In this document: in pieces, positions 24,728 through 34,259 of the stretch | Layout: each line of letters starts with the position of its first letter | Position numbering within the stretch: position 1 is the stretch's first letter | NCBI RefSeq assembly: GCF_000953715.1 | Contig: NZ_LN824141.1 | Location: forward strand, 248,001 to 312,000 | DNA from: Defluviitoga tunisiensis | Lineage (GTDB): Bacteria; Thermotogota; Thermotogae; Petrotogales; Petrotogaceae | DNA: 64,000 nucleotides | Reading direction: 5' to 3' | Program-made: the position numbers and the translations under genes | The notes under the pieces: generated by a model | Told to the model about the DNA's origin: nothing | Database searches by the model: none | Seen by the model: the letters and a program-made list of their open reading frames with translations, nothing else

Positions 24728-27091
24728 ATGAAGATATCATTAAATTGGTTGAAAGAATATATAAAAATTACAAAGGATACTCAAGAATTAGTAAAAGAAC
24801 TTAAATTGCATACAACTGATGTTGAAACTTATGAAGTAATTAGAGACAAGGTTTCTAACATAGTTGTAGGACAAATAACTAATATTGAGCAACATCCTGA
24901 AATAGATAATCTTTTAATATGTAAGGTTGATATAGGAAAATGCAAAATAAATTTGGTTACCGCAGATCCAACAGTAAAACTGGGGGATAAAGTTCCAGTG
25001 GCTCTTCCAGGAGCTGTTTTAAATGATGGCACCATAATTGAAGAAAAGTCTTTTAAAGGTATTATTTCACAAGGTATGATGTGTTCTTTAAAAGAGCTGG
25101 GTATCTCAGAAGAAGCAGAAAAAATATATAAAATAATAGACAATGTTGAGATAGGAACAGATTTTGTTGATTTTTTTGAGTTAACTGATGAAATAATTGA
25201 TTTAGAGATTCTCCCAAATAGACCAGATTTACTGTCTTATTTAGGTGTCGCAAAAGAATTACAGGCGATAGGTTGTGGAGAAGATTTCAAGATGATTGAT
25301 TATACACAAATCAAAAAAGGTAAAGGGTTTCCTGTTGAAATACAATACAATAAATGCAAAAGATATATGGCAATAGTAGTAAAAAACATCGAAGTTGGAC
25401 CTTCACCTTTATGGCTAATTAAAAAACTTGGAAGTGCTGGCATCAGAAGTATTAATAATATTGTAGATATAACCAACTATGTGATGTTAGAAACTGGTCA
25501 TCCTATCCATGCATTTGATTTAGATCTCATCGAAGGTCAAATAATAGTAAGAAAAGCCTTCAAAGGCGAAAAAGTATTATTATTAGATGGCAAAGAATAT
25601 ATTATGATGGGAGAAGAAACGCTTATTACAGATGGAAAGAACATATTGGCTCTTGGCGGAATTATGGGTGGAGAATTAAGTGGAATAAATGAAAACACTA
25701 AATCAATTCTTCTAGAAGTAGCCTATTTTGACCCAATTAATATTAGACTTTCTTCAAGTTACCATAAAATCGTATCAGACTCTTCATACAGATTTGAGCG
25801 TGGGGTTGATCCAAACGATGCGGAAATAGTTATGGGCAGATTAATAAAATTAATTTCCGAATTGGTTGGTGGAGAAGTGGATACTTTTGCTACCGATGTC
25901 TATCCTGAAGAAATTCCAGAACTGAAAATATTGCTAAGAAGAAAGTATTTAGAAAATAGATTAGGAATTAGTATTGAAGAAAAAACAGTCTCTGAGATTT
26001 TAAAAAGATTAAATTATAAATTTTACAGTTTACCAGACGGTTGGAATATATCTGTTCCTACAAATAGACCAGATATCACTCAAGAAATTGATTTGGTTGA
26101 AGAAGTTGGAAGAATCTATGGTTATTCGAACATTCCTTCGCGTTTTCCATTTATAAAAGGATTAATTGGAAGTAGGGGTGAATTTGTTTCTTTTAAAGAA
26201 CGCATTACTGATATAATGCTTTCTAACGGATATCATGAAGCAAAAACTTTTCCGCTTAACAGTGCGAAAAGAATGTGGATGGATGAAAATCTAGATTTGA
26301 AAATTATAAATCCTCTTTCTTCAGAATATGAATACATTTCCTCAAAATTAATATATGGTATTTTAGAGTCCGCTTCTTTTAATTATAGAAATCAAAATAA
26401 GGATATAAAACTTTTTGAAATTGATAAAGTTTTTATGAAGGATGATAATAGTCCAACTGGTGCAAAAGAATTTACAAACCTGGCGTTTGTAGCTATTGGA
26501 AGAGAAAATGATGAGGATTTTACTGACAAGAGATCTGTCTCCTTCTACACAGTAAAAGGTTCATTAGAAAACGTAGTTAGTGAATTTAATCTAAAATTAG
26601 ATTATAAAAGAAGCTCCTTACAGGGGCTTATGAACTCACAAAGTGCTGACATATATTTAAACAAAGAAAAAATAGGATATATTGGACTATTAGATCTTGA
26701 GATTGCAGAGAATTTATATGAAATAAAAGATCCTATATATATATGTGAAATAAATTTAGACTTTTTATTTAGTAATAAAAAAGAATCCCAAAAAATGATT
26801 AGAAGATTTGACTTCCCTGCAATAAAAAGAGAGTATGCATTTTTAGTTCCTATGGACGTAGAGTTTAAAGAAATTAGTCAAATCATTGAAAATGCTGGAG
26901 AAATAATCGAACAATACAAAATTTTTGATGTATACAAAGGTAAAAACATCTCTCCTAATCATATTAGTATAACAGTATCAGTTGTATATCGTTCACAATT
27001 TAAAACTTTGACTGATGAGGAAGTAAATGACATTGAACGACATATTTTAGAACAGCTAAAAGGAAAAAAAATTACACTTCGTGAAAAATAA
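24728..27091 (+). CDS. pheT: Phenylalanine--tRNA ligase beta subunit
   Basis: Non-catalytic and editing subunit of PheRS, 787 residues, full length. Order: N-terminal tRNA-binding EMAP-like domain (NIEQHPEIDNLLICKVDIG, TADPTVKLGD), B3/B4 editing region (SINNIVDITNYVMLETGHPIHAFD), B5, the catalytic-like core, and the C-terminal anticodon-binding FDX-ACB domain (DFPAIKREYAFLV ... SVVYRSQFKTLTDEEV). The ATG at 24728 has no SD at normal distance; the nearest GGAG is about 19 nt away. Translation is probably coupled to the upstream IscB-relic frame ending five bases earlier. Confidence 0.97.
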   Translation: MKISLNWLKEYIKITKDTQELVKELKLHTTDVETYEVIRDKVSNIVVGQITNIEQHPEIDNLLICKVDIGKCKINLVTADPTVKLGDKVPVALPGAVLNDGTIIEEKSFKGIISQGMMCSLKELGISEEAEKIYKIIDNVEIGTDFVDFFELTDEIIDLEILPNRPDLLSYLGVAKELQAIGCGEDFKMIDYTQIKKGKGFPVEIQYNKCKRYMAIVVKNIEVGPSPLWLIKKLGSAGIRSINNIVDITNYVMLETGHPIHAFDLDLIEGQIIVRKAFKGEKVLLLDGKEYIMMGEETLITDGKNILALGGIMGGELSGINENTKSILLEVAYFDPINIRLSSSYHKIVSDSSYRFERGVDPNDAEIVMGRLIKLISELVGGEVDTFATDVYPEEIPELKILLRRKYLENRLGISIEEKTVSEILKRLNYKFYSLPDGWNISVPTNRPDITQEIDLVEEVGRIYGYSNIPSRFPFIKGLIGSRGEFVSFKERITDIMLSNGYHEAKTFPLNSAKRMWMDENLDLKIINPLSSEYEYISSKLIYGILESASFNYRNQNKDIKLFEIDKVFMKDDNSPTGAKEFTNLAFVAIGRENDEDFTDKRSVSFYTVKGSLENVVSEFNLKLDYKRSSLQGLMNSQSADIYLNKEKIGYIGLLDLEIAENLYEIKDPIYICEINLDFLFSNKKESQKMIRRFDFPAIKREYAFLVPMDVEFKEISQIIENAGEIIEQYKIFDVYKGKNISPNHISITVSVVYRSQFKTLTDEEVNDIERHILEQLKGKKITLREK

Positions 27092-27120
27092 CAATTCTCT
27101 ATATGAAAGGAAGAATATAA

Positions 27121-27807
27121 ATGAGGCAAAGAAGCCTGACAAGTTTTTTAATAATGATAAATGTAATCGTATTTGTTTTAATGTTTTTATTTGGTGGGCT
27201 CAAGGCCTTTTCCAACCCACGGATATACATACTTTTTGGGGCACAAATTGGAAATCTAATTTCAATGGGGGAATGGTTCAGGTTAATTACTTCTATGTTT
27301 GTACATGGAGGGCTTTTTCATATATTTTTTAATATGATGGCATTATTTTATGTTGGCAATATTGTTGAAAGGGCCTATGGACCCTCTCGATTAATAACCA
27401 TATACATGTTGTCAGGTATCTTTGGTAATATATTGACTCATTTTTTCATACCATATGCTATCTCAGTAGGAGCATCGGGAGCTATATTTGGCTTAATAGG
27501 TTTGCTCTTTGGAGCAGGCTTTAGACATGATACCCCAGTTATACTTAAGCCAATAACAGGTACAGCTCTTCTCCCAATTATTTTAATAAACGTAATTTGG
27601 GGATTTTTACCCGGTGCAAATATAAACAACTTTGCACACTTGGGAGGGTTGGCTGTAGGATTTACATTTGGATGGCTTACTCCTATACGTTATACAAAAA
27701 CTAGCTACAAAGTATGGAAAATTCTCTCCTACATTGCATATGGTTTAATTATTTTAAGTTTTATTATGTTAATAATTTTTGATTTTCGTTTTTACATTTT
27801 AATTTAA
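27121..27807 (+). CDS. Rhomboid-family intramembrane serine protease
   Basis: Membrane protein of 228 residues with about six transmembrane helices. Catalytic Ser in GASGAIFGLIG near residue 121, catalytic His in NNFAHLGGLAVGF near residue 173, and HGGLFHIFFNMMALF in the first core loop, the rhomboid HxxxN-type motif. It cleaves single-pass membrane proteins within the membrane. Substrates unknown. SD AAAGGAAGA 5' of the ATG. It lies between pheT and gatA on the same strand. Confidence 0.92.
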   Translation: MRQRSLTSFLIMINVIVFVLMFLFGGLKAFSNPRIYILFGAQIGNLISMGEWFRLITSMFVHGGLFHIFFNMMALFYVGNIVERAYGPSRLITIYMLSGIFGNILTHFFIPYAISVGASGAIFGLIGLLFGAGFRHDTPVILKPITGTALLPIILINVIWGFLPGANINNFAHLGGLAVGFTFGWLTPIRYTKTSYKVWKILSYIAYGLIILSFIMLIIFDFRFYILI

Positions 27808-27882
27808 AAAAGTCATTTTAATATATTAGACATTTAAAATAATGTTGTCAAATTGTAATCCTTTTAAAATGAGGTGAGTTTT

Positions 27883-29244
27883 TTGACTATTGAAGAGTTA
27901 ATTGGAAAAAATGTAATAGAAGAAAGTATCAAAAGAATAATAGAAAAAGATAAAACACTAAACTCTGTTTTGAGGATAGAAAAAATCGAAGGTAACAAAA
28001 ATGGTAAATATTTTGGCATACCGTTTTTAGTTAAAGATAACATATTAGTAAAAGGTACAAAGACTACTAATGCCTCAAAAATACTCGAAAATTATATCTC
28101 CCCATATACTGCTACAGCCGTTGAAAAACTTTTGCAAGCAGGTTTTTCTTTAGTTGGTAAAACAAACATGGATGAGTTTGCTATGGGAAATACTAATGAA
28201 AATTCATATTTTGGTCCAGTTAGAAACCCATATGACATTAACAGAGTCTCAGGAGGAAGTAGTGGGGGATCAGCAGCTGCAGTCAGTGCAGGATATGTTC
28301 CATTTGCTTTGGGTACTGATACAGGCGGATCTGTTAGACAACCTGCAGCTTTTTGTGGAGTTGTCGGATTTAAGCCTTCATATGGAATGATTTCACGATA
28401 TGGAGTTACTTCTTTTGCTTCCTCATTAGACCAAATAGGAGTTTTAGCTAATTCTGTAAAAGATGTAGCTTTGGTAGTGGAAACCATGAAAGGAAAAGAT
28501 GATAAAGATTCAACTACTCTTAATCATACTACTGATCTTACAGATAATTTAGAAATAGATTTATCAAAAATTAAAATATGTATCCCAAAAATAGTCTATG
28601 ATACAGAACTTGATGCCTCAATTAGGAATAGTTTTTATGAAGCAGTAAATTTTCTAAAGCAGAGAGGAGCAAAAATAGAAATCATAGATATTCCCGAATT
28701 AGAATATGTTGTAGCTGTATATTATATCATAGCTCCTTCTGAAGCCTCTTCAAATCTAGCAAAGTTTGATGGTGTTAGATATGGATTAAGAAGCCCTTCC
28801 GTTGGATTGAGTGAAATGTATAGAACAACAAGAGAGATTGGTCTTGGAATTGAAGTTAAAAGGCGGATCATAATGGGTACTTTTAATCTATCTTCGGATT
28901 ATTACGATAAATACTATTCTAAAGCATTAAAAGTAAGAAATGTTATAAGTAGAAAATTATACGATATTTTGAACGAATATAATGCAATAATGACACCTAC
29001 TTCTCCATCAATTCCTCCTCGTTTAGGAGAAAAACTAAGTCCTCTTGAATACTATCTTATGGATATATTCACTATTCCAGCCAATCTAGCAGGACTTCCG
29101 GCAATTAGCATTCCTTTTGGATTTACAAAAGGACTTCCTTTTGGTATTCAGTTAACTGGAAGACAAATGAAGGATGAAGAACTTTTAAAAATTTCATACA
29201 CAATTCACGAAAGTACAGAAAAGGAGCTACCAAAAAATGTATAA
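27883..29244 (+). CDS. gatA: Asp-tRNA(Asn)/Glu-tRNA(Gln) amidotransferase subunit A
   Basis: Amidase-signature subunit that releases ammonia from glutamine for the transamidation of misacylated tRNA. Catalytic Lys in PFLVKDNI, cis-Ser and nucleophile Ser in the block SGGSSGGSAAAVSAG and GTDTGGSVRQPAAFCG. About 453 residues. Start chosen: TTG at 27883, six bases after GAGGTG; a GTG at 27874 would lie within the SD. It overlaps gatB by 8 nt, so the two are coupled. gatC is not next to them. Confidence 0.95.
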   Translation: MTIEELIGKNVIEESIKRIIEKDKTLNSVLRIEKIEGNKNGKYFGIPFLVKDNILVKGTKTTNASKILENYISPYTATAVEKLLQAGFSLVGKTNMDEFAMGNTNENSYFGPVRNPYDINRVSGGSSGGSAAAVSAGYVPFALGTDTGGSVRQPAAFCGVVGFKPSYGMISRYGVTSFASSLDQIGVLANSVKDVALVVETMKGKDDKDSTTLNHTTDLTDNLEIDLSKIKICIPKIVYDTELDASIRNSFYEAVNFLKQRGAKIEIIDIPELEYVVAVYYIIAPSEASSNLAKFDGVRYGLRSPSVGLSEMYRTTREIGLGIEVKRRIIMGTFNLSSDYYDKYYSKALKVRNVISRKLYDILNEYNAIMTPTSPSIPPRLGEKLSPLEYYLMDIFTIPANLAGLPAISIPFGFTKGLPFGIQLTGRQMKDEELLKISYTIHESTEKELPKNV

Positions 29245-30670
29245 GACAATAATTGGCCTTGAAATACACACTCAACTGTTGACTAAAACAAAAGCTTTTT
29301 GTTCTTGTAGTACTGAAAGCTTTGATTCCTTACCTAATAAGAACATATGCCCGGTTTGTACTGGTCATCCGGGTACCTTGCCTGTATTGAACGAAGAGGC
29401 AGTAAAACTTGCAGTGAAGGCTGGTTTAATTTTTAATGGAACTATAAATAAAATTTCTAGATTCGATAGAAAAAATTACTTTTATCCTGATTTAGCTAAA
29501 AATTATCAAATTACACAGTATTTTTATCCAATAGTTAGTGATGGATACATAATTATAGAAGGTAAAAAAATTAGAATAAAAAGAATGCACTTAGAAGAAG
29601 ATACAGCCAAAATGTTTCATGAAGGTGATCAAATATCTACAGCACAAGAAAGTTTTTTAGATTTCAATAGATCTGGTATTCCTCTATTAGAAATAGTAAC
29701 TGAACCTGATATGGAATCACCAAGTGAAGCGAGAATGTTCATGGAAAAATTAAGAAATTTGCTAAGATATGCTGATATTTCGACTGGCGATATGGAAAAG
29801 GGTGCTCTTAGATGTGATGCTAATATTTCGATAATAGACCTTGAGAACAATAAAGTTAGCAAAAGAGTAGAAATAAAGAATATTAACTCATTTAAATTTG
29901 TAGAAAAAGCACTTGAGTATGAACAAGAAAGACTTATAAATATTTTAGAAAATAATATTAGGATGGTACAAGAAACGAGGGGATGGGATTCAAATAAAAA
30001 AGAAACTTTTCCTATGAGAACTAAAGAAGAAGATACGGATTACAGATATTTTCCTGAACCGGATCTACCACCTTTAATACTAAATGATGAATTCATAAAT
30101 CACGTTCGCTCAACAATTACAGAAATGCCAGAAGAAAAAGCTAAAAGGTTCATGATTCAATATGATCTTCCTCAATATGACGCTGAAATATTAACTTCTA
30201 ATAAAGAATTATCAGATTTTTTTGAAAAATGTGTTATACATGCCAAAGATGCAAAATTCGTAAGCAATTTAATTATGACAGATTTGCTTAGAGAGATGAA
30301 AGAAAACGAAGACGAAATAGAAAACCTCAAGATAAAACCTGAATATTTTGGAGAATTAAAAGAACTATTAGATTCAAATAAAATTTCTACCAAAATATTA
30401 AAAGACATTTTCCCAGAAATTTATAAAACAGGTAAAAGCCCAAAAGTTATAGTGCAAGAAAAAGGTTTAGAACAAATAGATGATGAATCTGAGCTAAGAA
30501 AAATAATTGAACAAATAATAATAGAGAATCCCCAAGAGGTAGAAAAATACAGAAATGGTAAGAAAAAATTGCTTGGTTTTTTTGTTGGTGAAGTTATGAA
30601 AAAAACAAAAGGAAAAGCTAATCCTCAAAAAGCAAATGAGATACTTCTAGAATTCTTAGAGGATAAATAG
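29237..30670 (+). CDS. gatB: Asp-tRNA(Asn)/Glu-tRNA(Gln) amidotransferase subunit B
   Basis: Kinase-transamidase subunit that activates Glu-tRNA(Gln)/Asp-tRNA(Asn) with ATP and amidates it. N-terminus IGLEIHTQLLTKTKAFCSC with zinc ligands C-x-C and later CPVC; NYFYPDLAKNYQITQY; LEEDTAKM; RSGIPLLEIVTEPDM; C-terminal helical and tail (YqeY-like) domain from about residue 320. Length 477 is normal. Start overlaps the end of gatA. Confidence 0.96.
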   Translation: MYKTIIGLEIHTQLLTKTKAFCSCSTESFDSLPNKNICPVCTGHPGTLPVLNEEAVKLAVKAGLIFNGTINKISRFDRKNYFYPDLAKNYQITQYFYPIVSDGYIIIEGKKIRIKRMHLEEDTAKMFHEGDQISTAQESFLDFNRSGIPLLEIVTEPDMESPSEARMFMEKLRNLLRYADISTGDMEKGALRCDANISIIDLENNKVSKRVEIKNINSFKFVEKALEYEQERLINILENNIRMVQETRGWDSNKKETFPMRTKEEDTDYRYFPEPDLPPLILNDEFINHVRSTITEMPEEKAKRFMIQYDLPQYDAEILTSNKELSDFFEKCVIHAKDAKFVSNLIMTDLLREMKENEDEIENLKIKPEYFGELKELLDSNKISTKILKDIFPEIYKTGKSPKVIVQEKGLEQIDDESELRKIIEQIIIENPQEVEKYRNGKKKLLGFFVGEVMKKTKGKANPQKANEILLEFLEDK

Positions 30671-30682
30671 GGGGCATCATTT

Positions 30683-31474
30683 TTGAAAGATAACCTACTA
30701 ATACTTGCCATGTTAATGATTTCAATAACATCTTTTTCTTTAGTAAATTATTCCCCTATAAAACCTAAAATAGATCAAAGCGGGTTAAACTTATCCGTTT
30801 TTTCGACAAGCTTTCAAGGAATAGGCATTGAATTACAATATTATAATTACAAAAGTCATTACATGGAAAGCTCTTTCTTAAATAGAACTATTAAATTAAA
30901 AACTGGGGAAAGCTTTTTTAAAGCCTTTGTTGACTTACCTATTTACAATGAGAAATTTGGTGTTGGTTATGAATATATGTTAGAAAAAAACTTTTTTGGT
31001 GTTTTTTCTCTAAATAATTTTCAAAGATTAGAAAGTAAAAGTTTATCTCACAATTTTTATAACATAACTCTTGGCAAATTCAACATCCCATCTTATTCAG
31101 TTGGTAATATAAAATTTTTAAAAGGAAACGATTTATATTTATTTGAAATAAGTTCTTTACTCTATAGACCTTTTACATTACCTTTTAATCTAGGGTATTC
31201 TAACGGATTTTATGTGTCACTTCCATTGATCAATTTCGATAATTATTATATTGATTCTATGAATGTCGGTTTTACTCTCATCGAGAAGAATGTTTATCCA
31301 CAACTTAGTGTATCCATTCCACTTAATATATTTGAACAAACTTTGCACATAGGTTCGAAGTTTGCATTCGGAAAAAATGTTTACTATGAATTATATCTTT
31401 TTAATGAGAACATGAGTTTCCCATTTCTATTGCTTATAAATAATAAGGGAGGAGCTTTGTTTATTGAACTGTAA
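30683..31474 (+). CDS. Predicted exported beta-rich (outer-membrane-type) protein
   Basis: Not recognised as a named family. Hydrophobic N-terminal signal (residues 5-20, LLILAMLMISITSFSL), then alternating aromatic/polar strands typical of a beta-barrel or toga-associated protein (for example VGYEYML, YVSLPLINFDNYYIDSMNVGFTLI). No Cys, no long helix. About 263 residues. Start is TTG with GGGGG upstream. It overlaps hemW by 11 nt, so the gene is in the gatAB-hemW transcript. It resembles in type, not clearly in sequence, the barrel protein at 42858. Confidence 0.5.
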   Translation: MKDNLLILAMLMISITSFSLVNYSPIKPKIDQSGLNLSVFSTSFQGIGIELQYYNYKSHYMESSFLNRTIKLKTGESFFKAFVDLPIYNEKFGVGYEYMLEKNFFGVFSLNNFQRLESKSLSHNFYNITLGKFNIPSYSVGNIKFLKGNDLYLFEISSLLYRPFTLPFNLGYSNGFYVSLPLINFDNYYIDSMNVGFTLIEKNVYPQLSVSIPLNIFEQTLHIGSKFAFGKNVYYELYLFNENMSFPFLLLINNKGGALFIEL

Positions 31475-32606
31475 TGATTTAGGAATTTACATACATATCC
31501 CTTTTTGTACAAAGCGGTGTTTATACTGTGATTATACCTCATTTACGAATTTAGAGTTAATAGAAAAGTACTTCGATACTTTAAAAAAAGAAATAATTTT
31601 AAAAAGTAGGGAATCTAAAAGTTTCAAAATTAAAACTATTTACTTAGGTGGAGGAACTCCATCTATCATTAAAACTGATCTCATCGAAGATATTTTCTTT
31701 ACTTTACTCAACAATTATGATATTAATTCTTTAGAAGAATTTACTATAGAAGTAAATCCAGAGAGCGTAAGAGAAGACAAGCTAAGTTTTTACAAGAGTA
31801 TTGGCATCAATCGTATTTCAATTGGTTTTCAAAGCACGACAAATGAAATATTAAAAAAGGTTGGAAGAATACATAGATTTGAAGAAGAGATACGTGCTTT
31901 CTCCCTTTTAAAAAAATACTTTGATAATATTAATGTGGATTTTATTCTTGGTTTACCAGGTGAAAATACAAATACAGTAGCTAAAAATCTAGAATTCATA
32001 CAAAACTTTCAACCATCTCATATTTCATATTACTTATTTGATGCTTCTCATGATACACCTTTAAAATTCTTACTTAATGACGGTAAAATGTATCTACCAG
32101 ACGAAGATTTTTTAGCAGGTCAACTTGATTTGATTGATAATTTTTTGAAAAACATTAACTATAAACATTATGAAATTTCCAGTTGGGCCTTGTTAAGTAA
32201 AGAATCTATGCATAACAAATTATACTGGCACAACTTAAATTATCAGGGATTTGGTATTTCAGCTGGGGGACATGTAAATAATTTTCGGTATGTTAATACC
32301 TCCTCAATAAATAACTACATAAAATATATAAATGAAGGGGTATTCCCTTACGAATACCAAAACTCAAATGATTCATTTCATGAACTAATAGAAACACTGT
32401 TCATGGGTCTAAGACTATTAGATGGTATAAACTATGTTTCATTAGTCAATAGGTTTGGAAAAACACTAACAGACAAAGTTATAGATAACTTGAAAAAAAA
32501 TGTAGAGAATTACATATGTATAAAAGATAATCACATTAAATTATCAAAAAAAGGTTTAGATTATTCGAGATATGTCTTCGAAAAATTATTAGATATCACT
32601 TATTAA
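31464..32606 (+). CDS. hemW: HemW-type radical SAM protein (coproporphyrinogen III oxidase-like)
   Basis: Radical SAM protein of 380 residues with the 4Fe-4S motif C15-TKR-C19-LY-C22-DY, then YLGGGTPS, RISIGFQS and VDFILGLPGE blocks, and a C-terminal HemW-type domain (ETLFMGLRLLDGI). The HemW group acts in heme trafficking rather than as a true HemN oxidase; HemN would have an extra N-terminal part that is absent here. Start is TTG at 31464 after AAGGGAGGAG, overlapping the barrel-protein gene. Confidence 0.88.
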   Translation: MNCNDLGIYIHIPFCTKRCLYCDYTSFTNLELIEKYFDTLKKEIILKSRESKSFKIKTIYLGGGTPSIIKTDLIEDIFFTLLNNYDINSLEEFTIEVNPESVREDKLSFYKSIGINRISIGFQSTTNEILKKVGRIHRFEEEIRAFSLLKKYFDNINVDFILGLPGENTNTVAKNLEFIQNFQPSHISYYLFDASHDTPLKFLLNDGKMYLPDEDFLAGQLDLIDNFLKNINYKHYEISSWALLSKESMHNKLYWHNLNYQGFGISAGGHVNNFRYVNTSSINNYIKYINEGVFPYEYQNSNDSFHELIETLFMGLRLLDGINYVSLVNRFGKTLTDKVIDNLKKNVENYICIKDNHIKLSKKGLDYSRYVFEKLLDITY

Positions 32607-32660
32607 AAATGTAGGTACTAAATCAAGTTTTTTAAATTGCCGTAGCCTATAAGAATTAGC

Positions 32661-32863
32661 GACTTTAGAAATGAAGATTTTCTAAAAATTGAATTTTTGA
32701 ATTTATAACGGGTTCAGGGTGGAGACCTCCACCCTTTCCTAACTACAAGTACCAAAAAGTTTAAAAAATTAAGAGTAGTGAGTAGTAGAACTGTGGAAGT
32801 ATTTTGTAAAAAATCAAATCTAAAAAATACATATAATAAGAATTTTGGAATTTCTAAAGCGAG
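32661..32863 (+). repeat. Dispersed about 203-bp repeat, copy B (MITE-like)
   Basis: Full-length partner of copy A at 7207-7409 (opposite strand, same length). Its ends form a perfect 10-bp inverted repeat, CTTTAGAAAT at the left and ATTTCTAAAG at the right, and the trinucleotide CGA flanks both ends. The middle differs from copy A: here a 9-bp-arm palindrome AGGGTGGAG-AC-CTCCACCCT (32716-32735) is present. It lies between hemW and the dCMP deaminase gene, ending about 15 nt before that gene's SD. The 3' half is open in one frame in both copies (shared peptide FCKKSNLKNTYNK). Confidence 0.85.
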
Positions 32864-32892
32864 CAATAAAAACACCTAGGAGGTTGGTTTTC

Positions 32893-33396
32893 TTGGAAAA
32901 AAATGAAGAGGTTGAACTATATTTAAAAAATAAGAAAATCTTAAAATACAACTCAAAAAGTAGAAGTGATTGGGACGAATATTTCATGGATGTGGCACTA
33001 TTGGTAAGTAAAAGATCTACTTGTATACACAGAAAAGTTGGAGCAATAATTGTAAAAGATAAAAGAATACTTGCCACCGGATACAATCAACCTCCCTCTG
33101 GATTTCCACACTGTGATGAAATTGGATGTATAAGAGATGATTTAAATATTAAAAGTGGAGAACATCAAGAGATTTGTTATGGACTTCATGCTGAGCAAAA
33201 TGCTTTAATGCAGGCAGCTAAATTTGGCATTAGAACAGAGGACTCTATTATATACGTTACCCACCAACCTTGCTCCATTTGTGCCAGACTGATTATAAAT
33301 GCTGGCATAAAAAAAGTGTATTTCAGAGAAAGTTATCCTGATGCATTGACAAAATTTTTCTTTGAAGCATGTGGAATAGAAACAAAAATTATTTAA
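32893..33396 (+). CDS. dCMP deaminase (ComEB-type)
   Basis: Zinc-dependent deaminase making dUMP from dCMP. Seen: DEYFMDVALLVSKRSTC near the start, VGAIIVKDKRILATGYN, the catalytic HAEQNA and the zinc ligands in HQPCSICARLIINAG. About 167 residues. Start chosen is TTG at 32893, nine bases after AGGAGG; the earlier in-frame TTG (32845) lies inside the dispersed repeat and before the SD. It may be expressed with the korBC genes that follow. Confidence 0.9.
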   Translation: MEKNEEVELYLKNKKILKYNSKSRSDWDEYFMDVALLVSKRSTCIHRKVGAIIVKDKRILATGYNQPPSGFPHCDEIGCIRDDLNIKSGEHQEICYGLHAEQNALMQAAKFGIRTEDSIIYVTHQPCSICARLIINAGIKKVYFRESYPDALTKFFFEACGIETKII

Positions 33397-33425
33397 CACA
33401 ATTTAATATAAGGGGTGGAATTTAA

Positions 33426-34259
33426 ATGCCTTTAGAAAAATATTTTCATTATTTAAGGCAAGACAGAATGACTCATATATGGTGCCCTGGTTGTGGAAAT
33501 GGTATTATTATGAAAAGCTTTTTGGAAGCTGCCTCCAATCTCAATCTAGATAAAAACAAAGTGGCAGTTGTTTCTGGAATTGGTTGTTCTTCAAGAATCA
33601 CAGGTTACCTCGATTTTAACACCTTACACACTTTACATGGTAGAGCAATTCCTTTTGCAACAGGGGTTAAATTAGCTAAACCAGATTTTGATGTAATAGT
33701 CATGGGTGGTGACGGCGATTTACTTGCCATTGGAGGAAATCATTTTTTACATGCCTGCAGAAGAAACATGGATTTAACCGTTATTATTTTTAACAATAAC
33801 ATATACGGCATGACAGGCGGACAATACTCTCCTACGACACCAAAAAACGGATGGGCTACTACCTCACCTTATGGAAATCTCGAAGATAATGTAGATCCTG
33901 TAAAGTTAGCTATAACTTCCGGCGCAACTTATGTTGCCAGATCAACTGTATTCCATTACTCATTAACCACCAAGTATATTGAAAATGCTATTAAACATAA
34001 GGGAATGTCGGTTGTAGAGGTTATTACTAACTGTCATACATATTTTGGTAGATACAATCAAAAGCCAACGCCTATTCAAATGTTACAGTATTTCAAAGAG
34101 AACTCTATAACATTAAGTAAGGCTGAAAAAATGAAAGTGAATGAACTAGAAAACAAATTTATTATCGGAGAATTTATTAATATAGAAAAAGAAACCTACA
34201 ACGAAAGATACGATAAATTAATAAAAGAATTATCTGCTGGGGAGGTGTCAAAAAAATGA
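33426..34259 (+). CDS. 2-oxoacid:ferredoxin oxidoreductase, TPP-binding beta subunit (KorB-like)
   Basis: Beta subunit of a ferredoxin-linked 2-oxoacid oxidoreductase. The N-terminal CPGCGNG cluster motif, VSGIGCSSR, HGRAIPFATG, and the TPP/Mg site GGDGDLLAIGGNH followed by NNNIYGMTGGQ are visible. 277 residues. The most likely reaction is oxidative decarboxylation of 2-oxoglutarate (Kor) or a branched-chain 2-oxoacid. Its stop overlaps the gamma-subunit start (ATGA). The alpha subunit and the ferredoxin subunit are not in the window. Confidence 0.88.
   Translation: MPLEKYFHYLRQDRMTHIWCPGCGNGIIMKSFLEAASNLNLDKNKVAVVSGIGCSSRITGYLDFNTLHTLHGRAIPFATGVKLAKPDFDVIVMGGDGDLLAIGGNHFLHACRRNMDLTVIIFNNNIYGMTGGQYSPTTPKNGWATTSPYGNLEDNVDPVKLAITSGATYVARSTVFHYSLTTKYIENAIKHKGMSVVEVITNCHTYFGRYNQKPTPIQMLQYFKENSITLSKAEKMKVNELENKFIIGEFINIEKETYNERYDKLIKELSAGEVSKK

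Noticed and set aside
28092-28487. Minus-strand ORF opposite gatA
   Set aside because: Shadow of the amidase signature region; no SD or recognisable protein.
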